Source of the DNA: Streptomyces iconiensis | Lineage (GTDB): Bacteria > Actinomycetota > Actinomycetes > Streptomycetales > Streptomycetaceae | DNA length: 43,291 bases | Assembly: GCF_028657195.3 (NCBI RefSeq) | Contig: NZ_JANCPR020000068.1 | Coordinates: 1-43,291 of the forward strand | Direction of reading: 5' to 3' | In this document: one piece after another, positions 1-8,141 of the stretch | How the letters are laid out: every line of letters starts with the position of its first letter | How positions within the stretch are numbered: the stretch's first letter is position 1 | The notes under the pieces: model-generated | Database searches by the model: none | Told to the model about the DNA's origin: nothing | The model's input: the letters and a program-made list of their open reading frames with translations, nothing else | Position numbers and translations under genes: made by a program

Positions 1-33
1 TGCGATAAGAAGGGTGTCCAGATCGGTGTTCAC
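1..33 (-). CDS. N-terminal end of a probable IS982-type transposase (runs off the left edge)
   Basis: Only the first 11 codons are inside the window. On the minus strand a GTG at 33-31 starts the peptide MNTDLDTLLIA. A GAGGGA ribosome-binding site lies a few bases upstream. This N-terminus (NTxLDTLxxALYV in relatives) is typical of actinobacterial IS982-family DDE transposases. The family assignment rests on recalled similarity over 11 residues, so it is tentative. If right, one end of the insertion sequence should lie between about 34 and 130, just before the GC-rich dispersed repeat. No terminal inverted repeat can be defined without the other end. Confidence 0.45.
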   Translation of the reverse strand, partial: MNTDLDTLLIA

Positions 34-126
34 AGCGCGTCCCTCGGGTCGAGCCGGTGTTCAACACCACCGATTCTGGGCACTCTTCGCCATTCCGGAC
101 AGAGGCCAAAGCGCATCAATCATCTA

Positions 127-270
127 GCGGGGGGCTGTTGGGGGGCAGCGCCCCTCAACGCCCGGCCGGCGAGGCCAACGGGGGCCAGGGGGCGAAGCCC
201 CCATATCGAACGGGAAGGGGCTTCAAAGCACAGGAACAACAACAGGGGGGGCACGGGGCGAAGCCCCGGA
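127..270. repeat. GC-rich dispersed palindromic repeat, copy A (extragenic)
   Basis: About 90 bp (127-218) closely match a second copy at 19557-19646. The shared core includes CGCCCGGCCGGCGAGGCCAA. Each copy contains hairpin modules of the type GGGGCGAAGCCCC; here they lie at about 188-203 and 254-266, with a related GGGGGGC...GCCCC stem at 140-154. The element sits between the presumed IS end and the 3' end of the reductase gene. It may act as a terminator for both. An ORF can be read through it (57-332), but it only translates the repeat. Confidence 0.75.
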
Positions 271-280
271 GAAGGAAGGG

Positions 281-1246
281 TCAGGGGGCGACCGTGACGC
301 GCCCTGTGGTCACCCCGTCAAAGACGCGCTGAACCGCATCGGCGGCAGCCGACAACGGCACCCGCTCACTCACAAGGGGCCGAACGGCCCCAGCCTCAAC
401 GAGGCGGGACAACTCCGCGTGACACGCGGAAACCGCGGACGGCTCACGCCGAGCGTAGAGCCCCCAGTGCAACCCGAGAATCGAATAATTCTTCACGAGC
501 GCATGGTTGAGCCCAGGCGTAGGCACCGCACCACTGGCGAAGCCGACCACGACGATGCGCCCCTCAAAGGCAACGCACTTGACGGACTTCGCGTAGGCGT
601 CCCCGCCCACGGGGTCGTAGACGACATCGGCGCCACGCCCCCCGGTGGCGTCCTTGACGACGGCGACGAGATCGTCGGCCCGCCGGTCGACGACGACATC
701 GCACCCCAGCTCACGCGCGACCGCAACCTTCGCGGGGCCACCGACGACCCCGACCACGGTGGCCCCCGCCGCCTTGCCGAGCTGAACGGCGGCGCTGCCG
801 ACGCCCCCCGCCGCGGCGTGGACGAGCAACGTCTCGCCTTCGCGCAGAGCCGCACGCCGGTGGAGACCGAACCACCCCGTCTGGTACCCGATATGAAGCG
901 CGGCGGCTTCCGCGTCGTCCAGGGACGGAGGCGCCGGCAGAGCCGTGGACGCGGGGACGACGGCGAGTTCCCCGAAGGCGCCGACGGGCAACACCGGCTG
1001 GCCCAGGACGCGTTCACCCGCGCGCGGGCCGTTCACGACCTCGCCGCACAGTTCGACGCCAGGCGTGAAGGGCAGCGGCGGGCGTATCTGGTACTCGCCG
1101 CGGCACAGCATCGCGTCCGGGTAGTTGACGTTGGCGGCCAGCACCCTCACCAGGAGCTGTTCCGGGGTCGGTTCGGGTTCTGCCACCTCCTCCAGCCGCA
1201 TCACGTCGCGGGGTTCGCCGTTGCTGTGGACGCGCCATGCCTTCAC
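281..1246 (-). CDS. Zinc-independent MDR oxidoreductase (NADPH:quinone reductase family)
   Basis: A 321-residue medium-chain dehydrogenase/reductase of the quinone oxidoreductase / enoyl reductase-like group. The N-terminal GroES-like domain (about 25-110) lacks the Cys/His zinc ligands of alcohol dehydrogenases. The Rossmann domain carries an A-A-G-G-V-G-S nucleotide-binding loop (about 147-153), followed by the ADVVYDPVGG stretch usual in this family. It likely reduces a quinone, enone or enoyl-CoA with NADPH. It is the last gene of a four-gene minus-strand operon, 27 bp after the TetR gene, so it probably works on intermediates made by the SDR and the CoA ligase. The exact substrate cannot be read from sequence. 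Length is normal for the family. Confidence 0.85.
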   Translation of the reverse strand: MKAWRVHSNGEPRDVMRLEEVAEPEPTPEQLLVRVLAANVNYPDAMLCRGEYQIRPPLPFTPGVELCGEVVNGPRAGERVLGQPVLPVGAFGELAVVPASTALPAPPSLDDAEAAALHIGYQTGWFGLHRRAALREGETLLVHAAAGGVGSAAVQLGKAAGATVVGVVGGPAKVAVARELGCDVVVDRRADDLVAVVKDATGGRGADVVYDPVGGDAYAKSVKCVAFEGRIVVVGFASGAVPTPGLNHALVKNYSILGLHWGLYARREPSAVSACHAELSRLVEAGAVRPLVSERVPLSAAADAVQRVFDGVTTGRVTVAP

Positions 1247-1273
1247 GGATGGTCCCTTCGTGTGTGTGCCGTG

Positions 1274-1897
1274 CTACGGGCGCAGCGCGCGCAGGAGGAG
1301 GTCGGCGAGGTGTTCGGCGACCTGTTGCGGGGTGAGGTGCCCGCCGGCGCTGTACCAGCTGCTGAGGTGGTGTACGGAGCCGAAGTGGTAGTCGACGACC
1401 AGGTCGGCCGGGGTGGCGTCGCTGAAGACGCCGCTGTGCTGCCCCTCTTCGACGAGCGCGCGGAACCTTTCGTGGTAGCGGCGGCGCTCGGCGCGCACCT
1501 GCTTCTGCTTCTCGGGTGAGAGCTGGTGCATGGAGCGGAAGAAAATCATGGCGTCGTCGAGGTTGTCGATGGTGGTGACGACCACATCGGCGGCGACGTC
1601 GCGCAGCCGCTGCTCGACGGGGGCCTCGCTGCCCGCGAGGAGGTCGAGCCGTTCCTGCTGGAGCCGCAGGAGACGGCCGTAGATCTCGTGGAGGAGGTCG
1701 TCCTTGGAGCCGAAGTAGTGGTAGAGGGCGCCCTTGGTGACGCCTGCGGCCTCGACTATCTCCTGTACGGACGTACGGTCGTAGCCCTGCTCGGCGAAGA
1801 GACGGGTGGCGGCGGCCATGAGCCGCTGGGGCACGGGCTCGGGGGCCTCGGTCCCCGTTCCGCCGTGGCCGGTTCGTACTGTGCCGGCCCTGGTCAT
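1274..1897 (-). CDS. TetR-family transcriptional regulator
   Basis: A 207-residue TetR repressor. I chose the ATG at 1897 (MTRAGTVRTG), preceded by a GGCAGG-type site; a longer reading to 1978 adds residues unlike the family and would nearly reach the upstream ligase. The helix-turn-helix lies at about 27-70, with TSVQEIVEAAGVTKGALYHYF as core. The C-terminal ligand domain resembles acyl-CoA-catabolism regulators (TetR_C). The gene is embedded in the operon, 31 bp after the CoA ligase and 27 bp before the reductase, so the regulator is probably co-expressed with its targets. The most likely operator is the AC-N2-AC-N2-GT-N2-GT site at 4441-4456, and an acyl-CoA-type ligand is an inference from the enzymes. 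Confidence 0.88.
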   Translation of the reverse strand: MTRAGTVRTGHGGTGTEAPEPVPQRLMAAATRLFAEQGYDRTSVQEIVEAAGVTKGALYHYFGSKDDLLHEIYGRLLRLQQERLDLLAGSEAPVEQRLRDVAADVVVTTIDNLDDAMIFFRSMHQLSPEKQKQVRAERRRYHERFRALVEEGQHSGVFSDATPADLVVDYHFGSVHHLSSWYSAGGHLTPQQVAEHLADLLLRALRP

Positions 1898-1928
1898 GGC
1901 CGTCACCTGCCTCTCGCTTTTCGTTCGT

Positions 1929-3614
1929 TCAGGCGCTTCCCGTACGGGAACGCAGCTCCCGCCGCAGGATCTTCCCACTGGCGGTCTTGGGGAGTTCGGG
2001 GAGTACCTCGACCTCGCGCGGATACTTGTAGGCGGCGAGCCGCTCCCTGCAGTAGGCGCTCAGTTCGCCCGGGTCGGTCAGCGCGCCTTCGCGGAGGCTG
2101 ACGTACGCCTTGACGGTCTCGCCCCGGTAGTCGTGCGGGACGCCGACGACGGCGGCCTCGCGTACGGCGGGGTGTGCGTAGAGGACGTCCTCGACCTCGC
2201 GCGGCCAGACCTTGAACCCCGAGGCGTTGATCATGTCCTTCTTGCGGTCGACGACGTAGAGCCAGCCGTCCTCGTCCATGAACCCGATGTCCCCGGTGCG
2301 CAGTTCACCGCCGGGCATGCCGGCCGCCGTCTCCTCGGGGCGCCGCCAGTACCCGGGCACGACCTGGGGGCCTCGTACGGCGATCTCACCGTGCTGCCCG
2401 AAAGGAACGGGTTCGCCCGCTTCATCCAGGATGCGGACGACGGTGTCGGGGCCGGGGACGCCGACGGCCAGGGTGCCGGAGTCGGGGTCGACGGGCGCCT
2501 CCCTGCCGGGCGGTACCGAGGCGCAGGGCGCGCTGCACTCGGTGAGGCCGTAGCCGTTGCCGATGTAGGGGCCGAAGGCCGCGCGGAACCGTTCGACGAG
2601 CGCGGGCGGCAGCGGTGCGCCGCCGGAGGAGAGGTGGGTGAAGGAGGCGAAGTGCTCACGGGAGGCGGCCGGGTGTGCCGCGAGGGCCATGAAGGCGGTG
2701 GACGGGCCGACGGTGAAGGCCGGCCGGTGTTCCAGGAACGCGTCCAGGACGACTCCGGCCTCGAAGCGGTAGGTGAGCGCGAGCGTGCCCCTGTTGAGGA
2801 CGCAGCCGGCGAGTTGGGCGACCATGCCGGTGATGTGGAAGAGCGGCGCGAGCGCGTAGACGCAGGCGCCCTCGGGAGTCGCACCGCTGCGGCGCTGCCG
2901 CTCGGCGTTGAACGCGAGGTTGGCGTGGGTGTTCATGGCGCCCTTGGGCGCCCCGCTGGTGCCGGAGGTGTAGCTGATGAGCGCGGTGTCGGCCCCGGTC
3001 AGCTCGCGGCCGGCGGGCGGCCCCGCGCCGTTCAGCGCGACGGCGAGCAGGTCCTCGGCTCCCTCGCCAGGCGGGGTGCGGGCGAAGTCGAGCACGCGCT
3101 GGTCGTTCCGCGTCTGGAGGTCGAGTTCGCAGGCGGTCAGGACCGTGTGGACGGAGCTGCCCTCGGCCGTGGCGCGCAGATACGCCTCCCAGGCGCGGTC
3201 CGAGCAGACCAGCGCGGACACCTGTGCGTCCTGGAGGACGTGAGCGACCTCACGGTCCTTGTACATCGGGTTGACCGGCACGACGACGGCGCCCGCCTTC
3301 CAGGCGCCGAGCAGCGCGAGCACGAAGTGCGGGGTGTTCTGCAGCATCAGCGCGAGACGGTCACCGCGCTCCAGGCCGCGTGCGGCGAGGTGGGCCGCGA
3401 TGCCGTCGGAGAGCGTGTCGGCCTCGGCGTAGGTCAGGCGCCCGTCGAAGTAGGCGAGTGCCACACGGTCGGGGACCGTGCGGGCCGCCTCACGGAAGGC
3501 GTGCGTCACCGTCGGGGGCGGAGTGACAGGGGCGCGCTGCTGGGGGGTGAGCTGGGCGAGCCAGGGCTTGTCCTCGTAGCGGGCCGGCCGCGCGGGCCGT
3601 GTGTGCTGGGTCAC
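1929..3614 (-). CDS. Class I adenylate-forming acyl/aryl-CoA ligase (FadD-like)
   Basis: A 561-residue AMP-binding enzyme that would activate a carboxylic acid to the acyl-AMP and then the CoA thioester. Visible signatures: the P-loop YTSGTSGAPKG, the GYGLTE motif, ELRTGDIGFMDEDGWLY with the conserved Asp, DRKKDMI at the hinge, and the C-terminal catalytic lysine in PKTASGKILRR. The start is a GTG at 3614 with GGAGG upstream. It overlaps the SDR stop codon in a GTGA arrangement, which implies translational coupling. The reading frame stays open further upstream to 4421, but that part is antisense-type noise over the SDR. Substrate class (long chain, medium chain or aromatic) cannot be fixed from sequence alone. 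Confidence 0.9.
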   Translation of the reverse strand: MTQHTRPARPARYEDKPWLAQLTPQQRAPVTPPPTVTHAFREAARTVPDRVALAYFDGRLTYAEADTLSDGIAAHLAARGLERGDRLALMLQNTPHFVLALLGAWKAGAVVVPVNPMYKDREVAHVLQDAQVSALVCSDRAWEAYLRATAEGSSVHTVLTACELDLQTRNDQRVLDFARTPPGEGAEDLLAVALNGAGPPAGRELTGADTALISYTSGTSGAPKGAMNTHANLAFNAERQRRSGATPEGACVYALAPLFHITGMVAQLAGCVLNRGTLALTYRFEAGVVLDAFLEHRPAFTVGPSTAFMALAAHPAASREHFASFTHLSSGGAPLPPALVERFRAAFGPYIGNGYGLTECSAPCASVPPGREAPVDPDSGTLAVGVPGPDTVVRILDEAGEPVPFGQHGEIAVRGPQVVPGYWRRPEETAAGMPGGELRTGDIGFMDEDGWLYVVDRKKDMINASGFKVWPREVEDVLYAHPAVREAAVVGVPHDYRGETVKAYVSLREGALTDPGELSAYCRERLAAYKYPREVEVLPELPKTASGKILRRELRSRTGSA

Positions 3615-4387
3615 GCTCCCGCCTCCTTCAACCGCTCCTCGTAGGCGCGCTGGACGCGGTTCATGCCGCCCAGCCATTTGTCCGTGTCGGCGGCGCGAGC
3701 CGCGTAGTAGCGGGCCGTGTCCGGGTGGGGCAGGACGAGGAAGCGGCGTTCGGCGAAGGCGTCGAAGAGCGCGTCGGCCACCGCTGCCGGCTCGACGGCG
3801 CCCGGCTTGAGCACGAGGTCGCCCGCGATACCCGTGCTGTCGAGCATGTCCGTGCGCACGCCCTCGGGGCAGATGGCGTGCACGTCGATGCCCTGGTGGC
3901 GATGGGTGACGGCCAGCCATTCGGCGAAGGCGAGCGCCGCGTGCTTGGTGACGCTGTAGGGGGCCGAGCCGACCATGGTGAGCAGCCCGGCGGCCGAGAC
4001 GGTGGAGACGAAACGCCCGCTGCCCCGTTCGACCCAGCCGGGTATCAACTCGCGCGCCGCCCTGACGTGCGCCATGACGTTGGTGTCCCACGCGGCGTCC
4101 CAGGCGCTGTCCGGCGACTCGGGGCCGCCTTCGGTGGCGAGCCCCGCGTTGGCGCAGAAGGTGTCGACGGTGCCGCCGAGCGCTTCCCGCGCGGGGCCGA
4201 CGACGGTGCCGGCATCGCCGGGTACGGAGATGCCGCCGATCTCCTCCGCCACGGCGGCTGCCCGTTCCGGGTCGCGGTCGTTGACCGCGACCCGCGCGCC
4301 CTCGGCGGCGAATCTCCGGGCGAGCGCGGCGCCGATGCCGCCGCCGGCCCCGGTGACGACGACGGCGCTGTCGCGCAGTGAGTTCAT
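3611..4387 (-). CDS. Short-chain dehydrogenase/reductase (SDR)
   Basis: A 258-residue classical SDR. The N-terminal TGAGGGIGAALA is the dinucleotide-binding motif, followed by an acidic NDRD at the end of beta-2. The NAG motif appears as CANAG. The catalytic Ser lies in STVSAAG, and Tyr/Lys in YSVTK at about 143-147. First gene of the minus-strand operon; the start ATG at 4387 has a GGAGG-like site. It probably oxidises or reduces a hydroxyacyl or keto intermediate in the same pathway as the downstream CoA ligase and MDR reductase. A 10-bp sequence, GGTCCTCTTC, is repeated in tandem just upstream (4400-4419). Confidence 0.9.
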   Translation of the reverse strand: MNSLRDSAVVVTGAGGGIGAALARRFAAEGARVAVNDRDPERAAAVAEEIGGISVPGDAGTVVGPAREALGGTVDTFCANAGLATEGGPESPDSAWDAAWDTNVMAHVRAARELIPGWVERGSGRFVSTVSAAGLLTMVGSAPYSVTKHAALAFAEWLAVTHRHQGIDVHAICPEGVRTDMLDSTGIAGDLVLKPGAVEPAAVADALFDAFAERRFLVLPHPDTARYYAARAADTDKWLGGMNRVQRAYEERLKEAGA

Positions 4388-4440
4388 CCGCTGCCCTCCG
4401 GTCCTCTTCGGTCCTCTTCACGGTGTCCCGTGCACGGGCA

Positions 4441-4456
4441 GACTAACCAGTCGGTA
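4441..4456. promoter_or_regulatory. Putative TetR operator upstream of the SDR operon
   Basis: The sequence GACTAACCAGTCGGTA has dyad spacing AC-N2-AC-N2-GT-N2-GT, which is common for operators of actinobacterial TetR regulators of acyl-CoA genes. It lies 54 bp upstream of the SDR start. On the minus strand it overlaps a -10-like TAGTCT, so a bound repressor would block transcription. The likely ligand-binding partner is the TetR encoded in the operon. The rest of 4388-4771 shows no further gene. Confidence 0.5.
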
Positions 4457-4771
4457 TGTCGCCACGGAAGGGGCGGGCCGCCCTGCGGGAGAGGGCACGG
4501 GAACGGCGACGGGCGAGGGCTCGTTCCCCTGATGTACGCGGCGCGCGAGAGCGGGTCCGCGTGACAGGCGGGCATTCCGGAAGTGGCTGCGTTCTGTGGG
4601 GCGAGCAATTGCCCCGTTCAGGAATAGAGGGCCATATGCGGGGTATTCCGCCACGCCATAGCAAGGTGCGCGCACCCCGCGCGAAGAGGTTTCACCGGAT
4701 AGGGATCCAAAGCGAGGGGTTGTACGTCACATCCCCGACGACTCGGGTCCTCTCCGCCGGAGGTGGGATGA

Positions 4772-5347
4772 TTGGCCGGTTTCAGAGCTCTCGCTGAACA
4801 AGTCCGCGATCCAGAGAGAGAGCCGTCCCAGCGTCGGCAGGCTCTCCGCAAATGCCTGGAACGGTTCGCGCCGTACGGGCACCGCGCCACCTGGCAGCAC
4901 CTGTGCGGCAACGCGGGCTTCCACCCCGATGACCGCGAACCGGACCCCGCGCTGCTCGTCGCCGCGCTGGAGGAGCTGGAAGAGGCGCGTGACGTCTGGC
5001 TCGCCTACGAGTCCGAGGTCGCCGCACGGCGCAGACGGGAGAAGCGCGAGGGGATCAGACAGCCCACGGCCCTCGACGAGTGGCACAGGCTGACCTGGGG
5101 CGGCAGGTCGCTGATGCGGTGCGACCCCGCGCAGCCGCCGACCCCCAGGCTCGCCGAGGTGCTGCGCCGCATGATCAATGTGATGGACTCCCACGAGGGT
5201 CACCCGGCACGCAGGGAGAGGCGTGCCGACGGCCACCGCGACTCCCGGGCAGACGGGCACCGCGAGGGCCGTGAAGGCCGCAAGGAGCACCGCCAGAGCG
5301 GAGGTTCGCGTCTGAACCGTGGAACCGTGGTGCCCTCCCAGGGCTGA
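4772..5347 (+). CDS. Conserved Streptomyces hypothetical protein, TTG start
   Basis: A 191-residue soluble protein starting MAGFRALAEQVRD. The start is a TTG at 4772 with GGAGG 8 nt upstream (4759-4763). Starts of the form MAGFRxLA are usual in relatives that I recall from other streptomycetes. It appears mainly helical, with no signal peptide and no membrane span. The last 45 residues are a low-complexity His/Arg/Asp/Gly tail (RRERRADGHRDSRADGHREG) and probably disordered. No catalytic motif is visible and I do not assign a function. It is followed 63 bp later by the amidase on the same strand, so the two may share a transcript. Confidence 0.75.
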   Translation: MAGFRALAEQVRDPEREPSQRRQALRKCLERFAPYGHRATWQHLCGNAGFHPDDREPDPALLVAALEELEEARDVWLAYESEVAARRRREKREGIRQPTALDEWHRLTWGGRSLMRCDPAQPPTPRLAEVLRRMINVMDSHEGHPARRERRADGHRDSRADGHREGREGRKEHRQSGGSRLNRGTVVPSQG

Positions 5348-5410
5348 TGCGAGGATGCGCCGTACGACCAGTCGACGGCCCGGCAGGGCTCGAAGGAATG
5401 GACGGCGGCG

Positions 5411-6865
5411 ATGGACAACACCCGACTGCACGACCTCACGGCGACCGAGCAGGCGGCAGCGGTACGGGCGGGCACCGTCTCGCCCGTCGAGCTGACGGAC
5501 CACTATCTGGACCGGATGGAACAGCTCGATGCCGCTGTGGGCGCCTTCATCACCACGACGCCCGAACTCGCCCGCGAGCAGGCCGCCGCAGCGGAGGACG
5601 AGGCGTTCGCGGCACGCCGCGAAGGGCGCGAACTGCCGCCGCTGCACGGCGTTCCCGTGCCGGTCAAGGACCTCAACAACGTCGCGCGCGTACGGACAAC
5701 CATGGGTTCGGCCGCGCTGACGGATTACGTTCCCGATGTCGACGACCACGTCGCGGCCAGACTGCGCGCGGGCGGCAGTCCGATGCCGGGCAAGACCAAC
5801 ACCCCCGAATTCGGCATCCCCTGCTACACCGAGAACCGTGTGGCGCCGCCCGCGCGCACCCCCTGGGACCTGACCCGCTCGGCCGGCGGCTCCAGCGGTG
5901 GCGCCGCCACGGCCGTGGCCTCGGGGCTCGCGCCGGTCGCGCACGCCAGCGACGGCGGCGGCTCGATCCGTATCCCCGCCTCGGCCTGCGGCCTGTACGG
6001 CATCAAACCCAGCCGGGGCAGGGTGAGTTCGGGCCCCGCGCTGCACGATGTGACGGGCCTCGCCACCTCCGGCCCGCTGGCCCGTACGGTGCTGGACGCG
6101 GCGACGCTGCTGGACGTGCTGGCAGGACCGATGCCCGGTGACCCGTACGGCGCTCCCGGGCTCGCGCCCGGCGACACCTTCGCGGCGCACGCCGACCCCT
6201 CGCGCGCCCCGTCAGGGCTGCGGGTCGCGGTGCTCACACAGCCACCGCTCCCGGACGCCGTGGTGCATCCCGAGTGTCTGGCGGCCGTGGAGGGCACCGC
6301 GAAGCTGCTGCGGGAGCTGGGGCACGAGGTGGACGAACTCGCCCTTCCCGCGGACGAGTCGATGGCGGTCAGCTTCACAAAGGTGTGGTCCGTGATGGCG
6401 ACGATGCGGCCGGTTCCCGAGGGCCGCGAGGAGCTGCTGATGCCCCTGACGCGCCACATGCGCGAGCGGGGCGCCCATGTGCCGGGCCACGAGTTCGCGA
6501 AGGCGCTGTACACGTTCCGCACCCTGGGCCAGCTCATCGCCGACGCGCTGATGACGCCCGGTACGGGGTACGACGTGATCCTCTCCCCCACGGTCACCCA
6601 GCCGCCTGTGCCGGTGGGCGGGCTGCGCGACGACGCGGACCCGGCGGCCGAGTTCGCCGCCGTGGGCCGCTACACGCCCTTCACTCCGATGTTCAACGCC
6701 ACGGGCCAGCCCGCCGTCTCGCTGCCATTGCACTGGACGCCCGAAGGGCTGCCCATCGGCGTGATGCTCGGCGGGCGGTACGGCGAGGACGCGCTGCTCG
6801 TCTCCCTGTCGGCCCAGTTGGAGGCCGCACAGCCGTGGCACGCGCGCAGGCCGCCGGTCTGGTGA
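5411..6865 (+). CDS. Amidase-signature-family amidohydrolase
   Basis: A 484-residue amidase-signature enzyme that hydrolyses a carboxamide or linear amide. The Ser-cisSer-Lys triad is clear: Lys86 in PVKDLNN, Ser161 in the GGSSGG loop and nucleophile Ser185 in SDGGGSIRIPAS. The 24-residue spacing between the two serines matches malonamidase E2. The protein is cytoplasmic, with no signal peptide. There is no C-terminal accessory domain as in allophanate hydrolase, and it is not next to gatC/gatB, so it is not GatA. The substrate is unknown. The start ATG at 5411 follows a purine-rich GAAGGA at a somewhat long distance. Confidence 0.88.
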   Translation: MDNTRLHDLTATEQAAAVRAGTVSPVELTDHYLDRMEQLDAAVGAFITTTPELAREQAAAAEDEAFAARREGRELPPLHGVPVPVKDLNNVARVRTTMGSAALTDYVPDVDDHVAARLRAGGSPMPGKTNTPEFGIPCYTENRVAPPARTPWDLTRSAGGSSGGAATAVASGLAPVAHASDGGGSIRIPASACGLYGIKPSRGRVSSGPALHDVTGLATSGPLARTVLDAATLLDVLAGPMPGDPYGAPGLAPGDTFAAHADPSRAPSGLRVAVLTQPPLPDAVVHPECLAAVEGTAKLLRELGHEVDELALPADESMAVSFTKVWSVMATMRPVPEGREELLMPLTRHMRERGAHVPGHEFAKALYTFRTLGQLIADALMTPGTGYDVILSPTVTQPPVPVGGLRDDADPAAEFAAVGRYTPFTPMFNATGQPAVSLPLHWTPEGLPIGVMLGGRYGEDALLVSLSAQLEAAQPWHARRPPVW

Positions 6866-6942
6866 GGGCCGGAGGGCCAGAGGGCCGGAGGGCCAGGGGC
6901 CGAGGCTGGCGCGGGGCCTGAGCTGCTGGCATGCTGAGGCGC

Positions 6943-6956
6943 TGAGCAATCGCTTA
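6943..6956. promoter_or_regulatory. TetR-type operator-like site upstream of maoC
   Basis: TGAGCAATCGCTTA matches 11 of 14 positions of TGAGCGCCCGCTTA at 8081-8094, upstream of the neighbouring TetR gene. Both are dyads of the form T(G/A)AGC-N4-GCTTA. The site lies 33 bp before the MaoC start. The two copies flank the maoC and tetR pair, one at each outer end, so the TetR at 7463-8059 is the obvious candidate to bind both. Confidence 0.5.
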
Positions 6957-6988
6957 TTCGGTACGGATGTGTGTGGGAGGTAGTACGC

Positions 6989-7453
6989 ATGGCGGAGCCC
7001 CGGGTCTTCACCTCGGCCGGTGAACTGCGGGAGGCGGTCGGCCAGGAGCTGGGCAGCAGCGACTGGCTGGAGGTCGACCAGAAGCGGATCGACCGGTTCG
7101 CCGATGCCACCGGTGACCACCAGTGGATCCACGTCGATCCGGAGAAGGCCGCTGCCGGCCCCTTCGGCACCACCATCGCGCACGGCTATCTGACGCTCTC
7201 CCTGCTGCCCTCGCTCGTCCCGCAGATCATGCGCGTCGAAGGCATGCGGATGGGCGTCAACTACGGCGTGAACAAGGTGCGTTTCCCCTCCACCGTCCCG
7301 GTGGGCTCCCGGCTGCGCGCACGGGCCACGCTGACCGACGTCAGCGACGCTTCGGACGGCGGCGTACAGGTCGCGGCGCAGGTGACCGTCGAACGCGAGG
7401 GCGCGGCCAAGCCGGTGTGCGTCGCCGAGAGCCTGAGCCGCTACTACTGGTGA
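6989..7453 (+). CDS. MaoC-family (R)-specific enoyl-CoA hydratase/dehydratase
   Basis: A 154-residue single hot-dog protein. The hydratase-2 motif is seen as FADATGDHQWIHVD, giving the catalytic pair Asp43 and His48, followed by the PFGTTIAHGYL segment characteristic of MaoC dehydratases. It would hydrate trans-2-enoyl-CoA to (R)-3-hydroxyacyl-CoA or do the reverse. I chose the ATG at 6989, with GGGAGG 8 nt upstream, over an upstream GTG at 6971. It is convergent with the TetR gene, with only 9 bp between the stop codons. A matching operator-like site upstream suggests control by that TetR, which fits a role in fatty acyl catabolism. Confidence 0.9.
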   Translation: MAEPRVFTSAGELREAVGQELGSSDWLEVDQKRIDRFADATGDHQWIHVDPEKAAAGPFGTTIAHGYLTLSLLPSLVPQIMRVEGMRMGVNYGVNKVRFPSTVPVGSRLRARATLTDVSDASDGGVQVAAQVTVEREGAAKPVCVAESLSRYYW

Positions 7454-7462
7454 GCGTCGCGG

Positions 7463-8059
7463 CTACGGGTGGCCGCCGTTGCCGACCATCCGCAGGACGA
7501 GATCGGCGTACAGCGAGCCGATCTCGTCCGGGGTCTTACGCCCTTCGGGGCTGAACCAGCGGGCCACGTCGATGCAGAGCGACATCACGGCCAGCGTCGT
7601 GCCCCGGATGTCCTCGATGTGGAACTCCCCCGAGGCGACGCCGTCTTCGAGCACCCCGCGCAGGATCTCCTCGCTGCGGCGGCGCAGGCTCACGATCCGC
7701 GCGTAGTGCTCCTCGCCCAGCGCGGCCAGCTCGTACTGCACCACGCGGGCCGTGGTGTGGTGTTCGGCGTGCCAGCGCACGAAAGCACGTACCGCGCGGT
7801 CGAGCCGTTCGGCGTGCCTGACCCCGCTCCCGGTGGCCTCGGTGCTCTCTTCCAGGATGCGCACCGAGCGCTCGTGCCCGACCTGGCTGATCTGGAAGAG
7901 CAGTTCTTCCTTCGTCTTGTAGTGGATGTACAGCGCCGCGGGACTCATGCCGGCGCGGCCCGCGATGTCGCGGGTGGTCGTCGCGTGGAACCCGCGCTCC
8001 GCGAACGCCTCCACGGCTCCCGCCTGAAGGCGCAGCGCCGCGTCACTCCCAACCGTCAT
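7463..8059 (-). CDS. TetR-family regulator (KstR2/FadR-like)
   Basis: A 198-residue TetR repressor. The helix-turn-helix at about 20-60 contains TTRDIAGRAGMSPAALYIHY. The C-terminal half ends EIGSLYADLVLRMVG, a tail common among actinobacterial regulators of acyl-CoA and sterol degradation. The ATG at 8059 has no Shine-Dalgarno. A -10 box TAGGGT lies at 8071-8066, six bases before it, so the mRNA is probably leaderless. The palindrome at 8081-8094 covers the -35 zone, so autorepression is likely. A related site sits before maoC. The ligand is probably an acyl-CoA thioester, by inference. Confidence 0.88.
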   Translation of the reverse strand: MTVGSDAALRLQAGAVEAFAERGFHATTTRDIAGRAGMSPAALYIHYKTKEELLFQISQVGHERSVRILEESTEATGSGVRHAERLDRAVRAFVRWHAEHHTTARVVQYELAALGEEHYARIVSLRRRSEEILRGVLEDGVASGEFHIEDIRGTTLAVMSLCIDVARWFSPEGRKTPDEIGSLYADLVLRMVGNGGHP

Positions 8060-8065
8060 GCCGCC

Positions 8066-8094
8066 ACCCTACCCTGCGGGTGAGCGCCCGCTTA
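8066..8094 (-). promoter_or_regulatory. Leaderless promoter with overlapping TetR-type operator
   Basis: On the minus strand TAGGGT (8071-8066) is a -10 box six bases before the ATG at 8059. The palindrome TGAGCGCCCGCTTA (8081-8094) has 6-bp arms with one mismatch and a 2-bp spacer, and lies over the expected -35 region. This layout fits negative autoregulation. Confidence 0.55.
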
Positions 8095-8141
8095 GGCACC
8101 GTGTGTGCTGCTGCTCTCTCCCCGGGGCTCTCGGGGCCCGC

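Noticed and set aside
57..332. 91-codon plus-strand ORF at the left edge
   Set aside because: It translates the dispersed repeat and overlaps the 3' end of the reductase gene; there is no ribosome-binding site or family resemblance.
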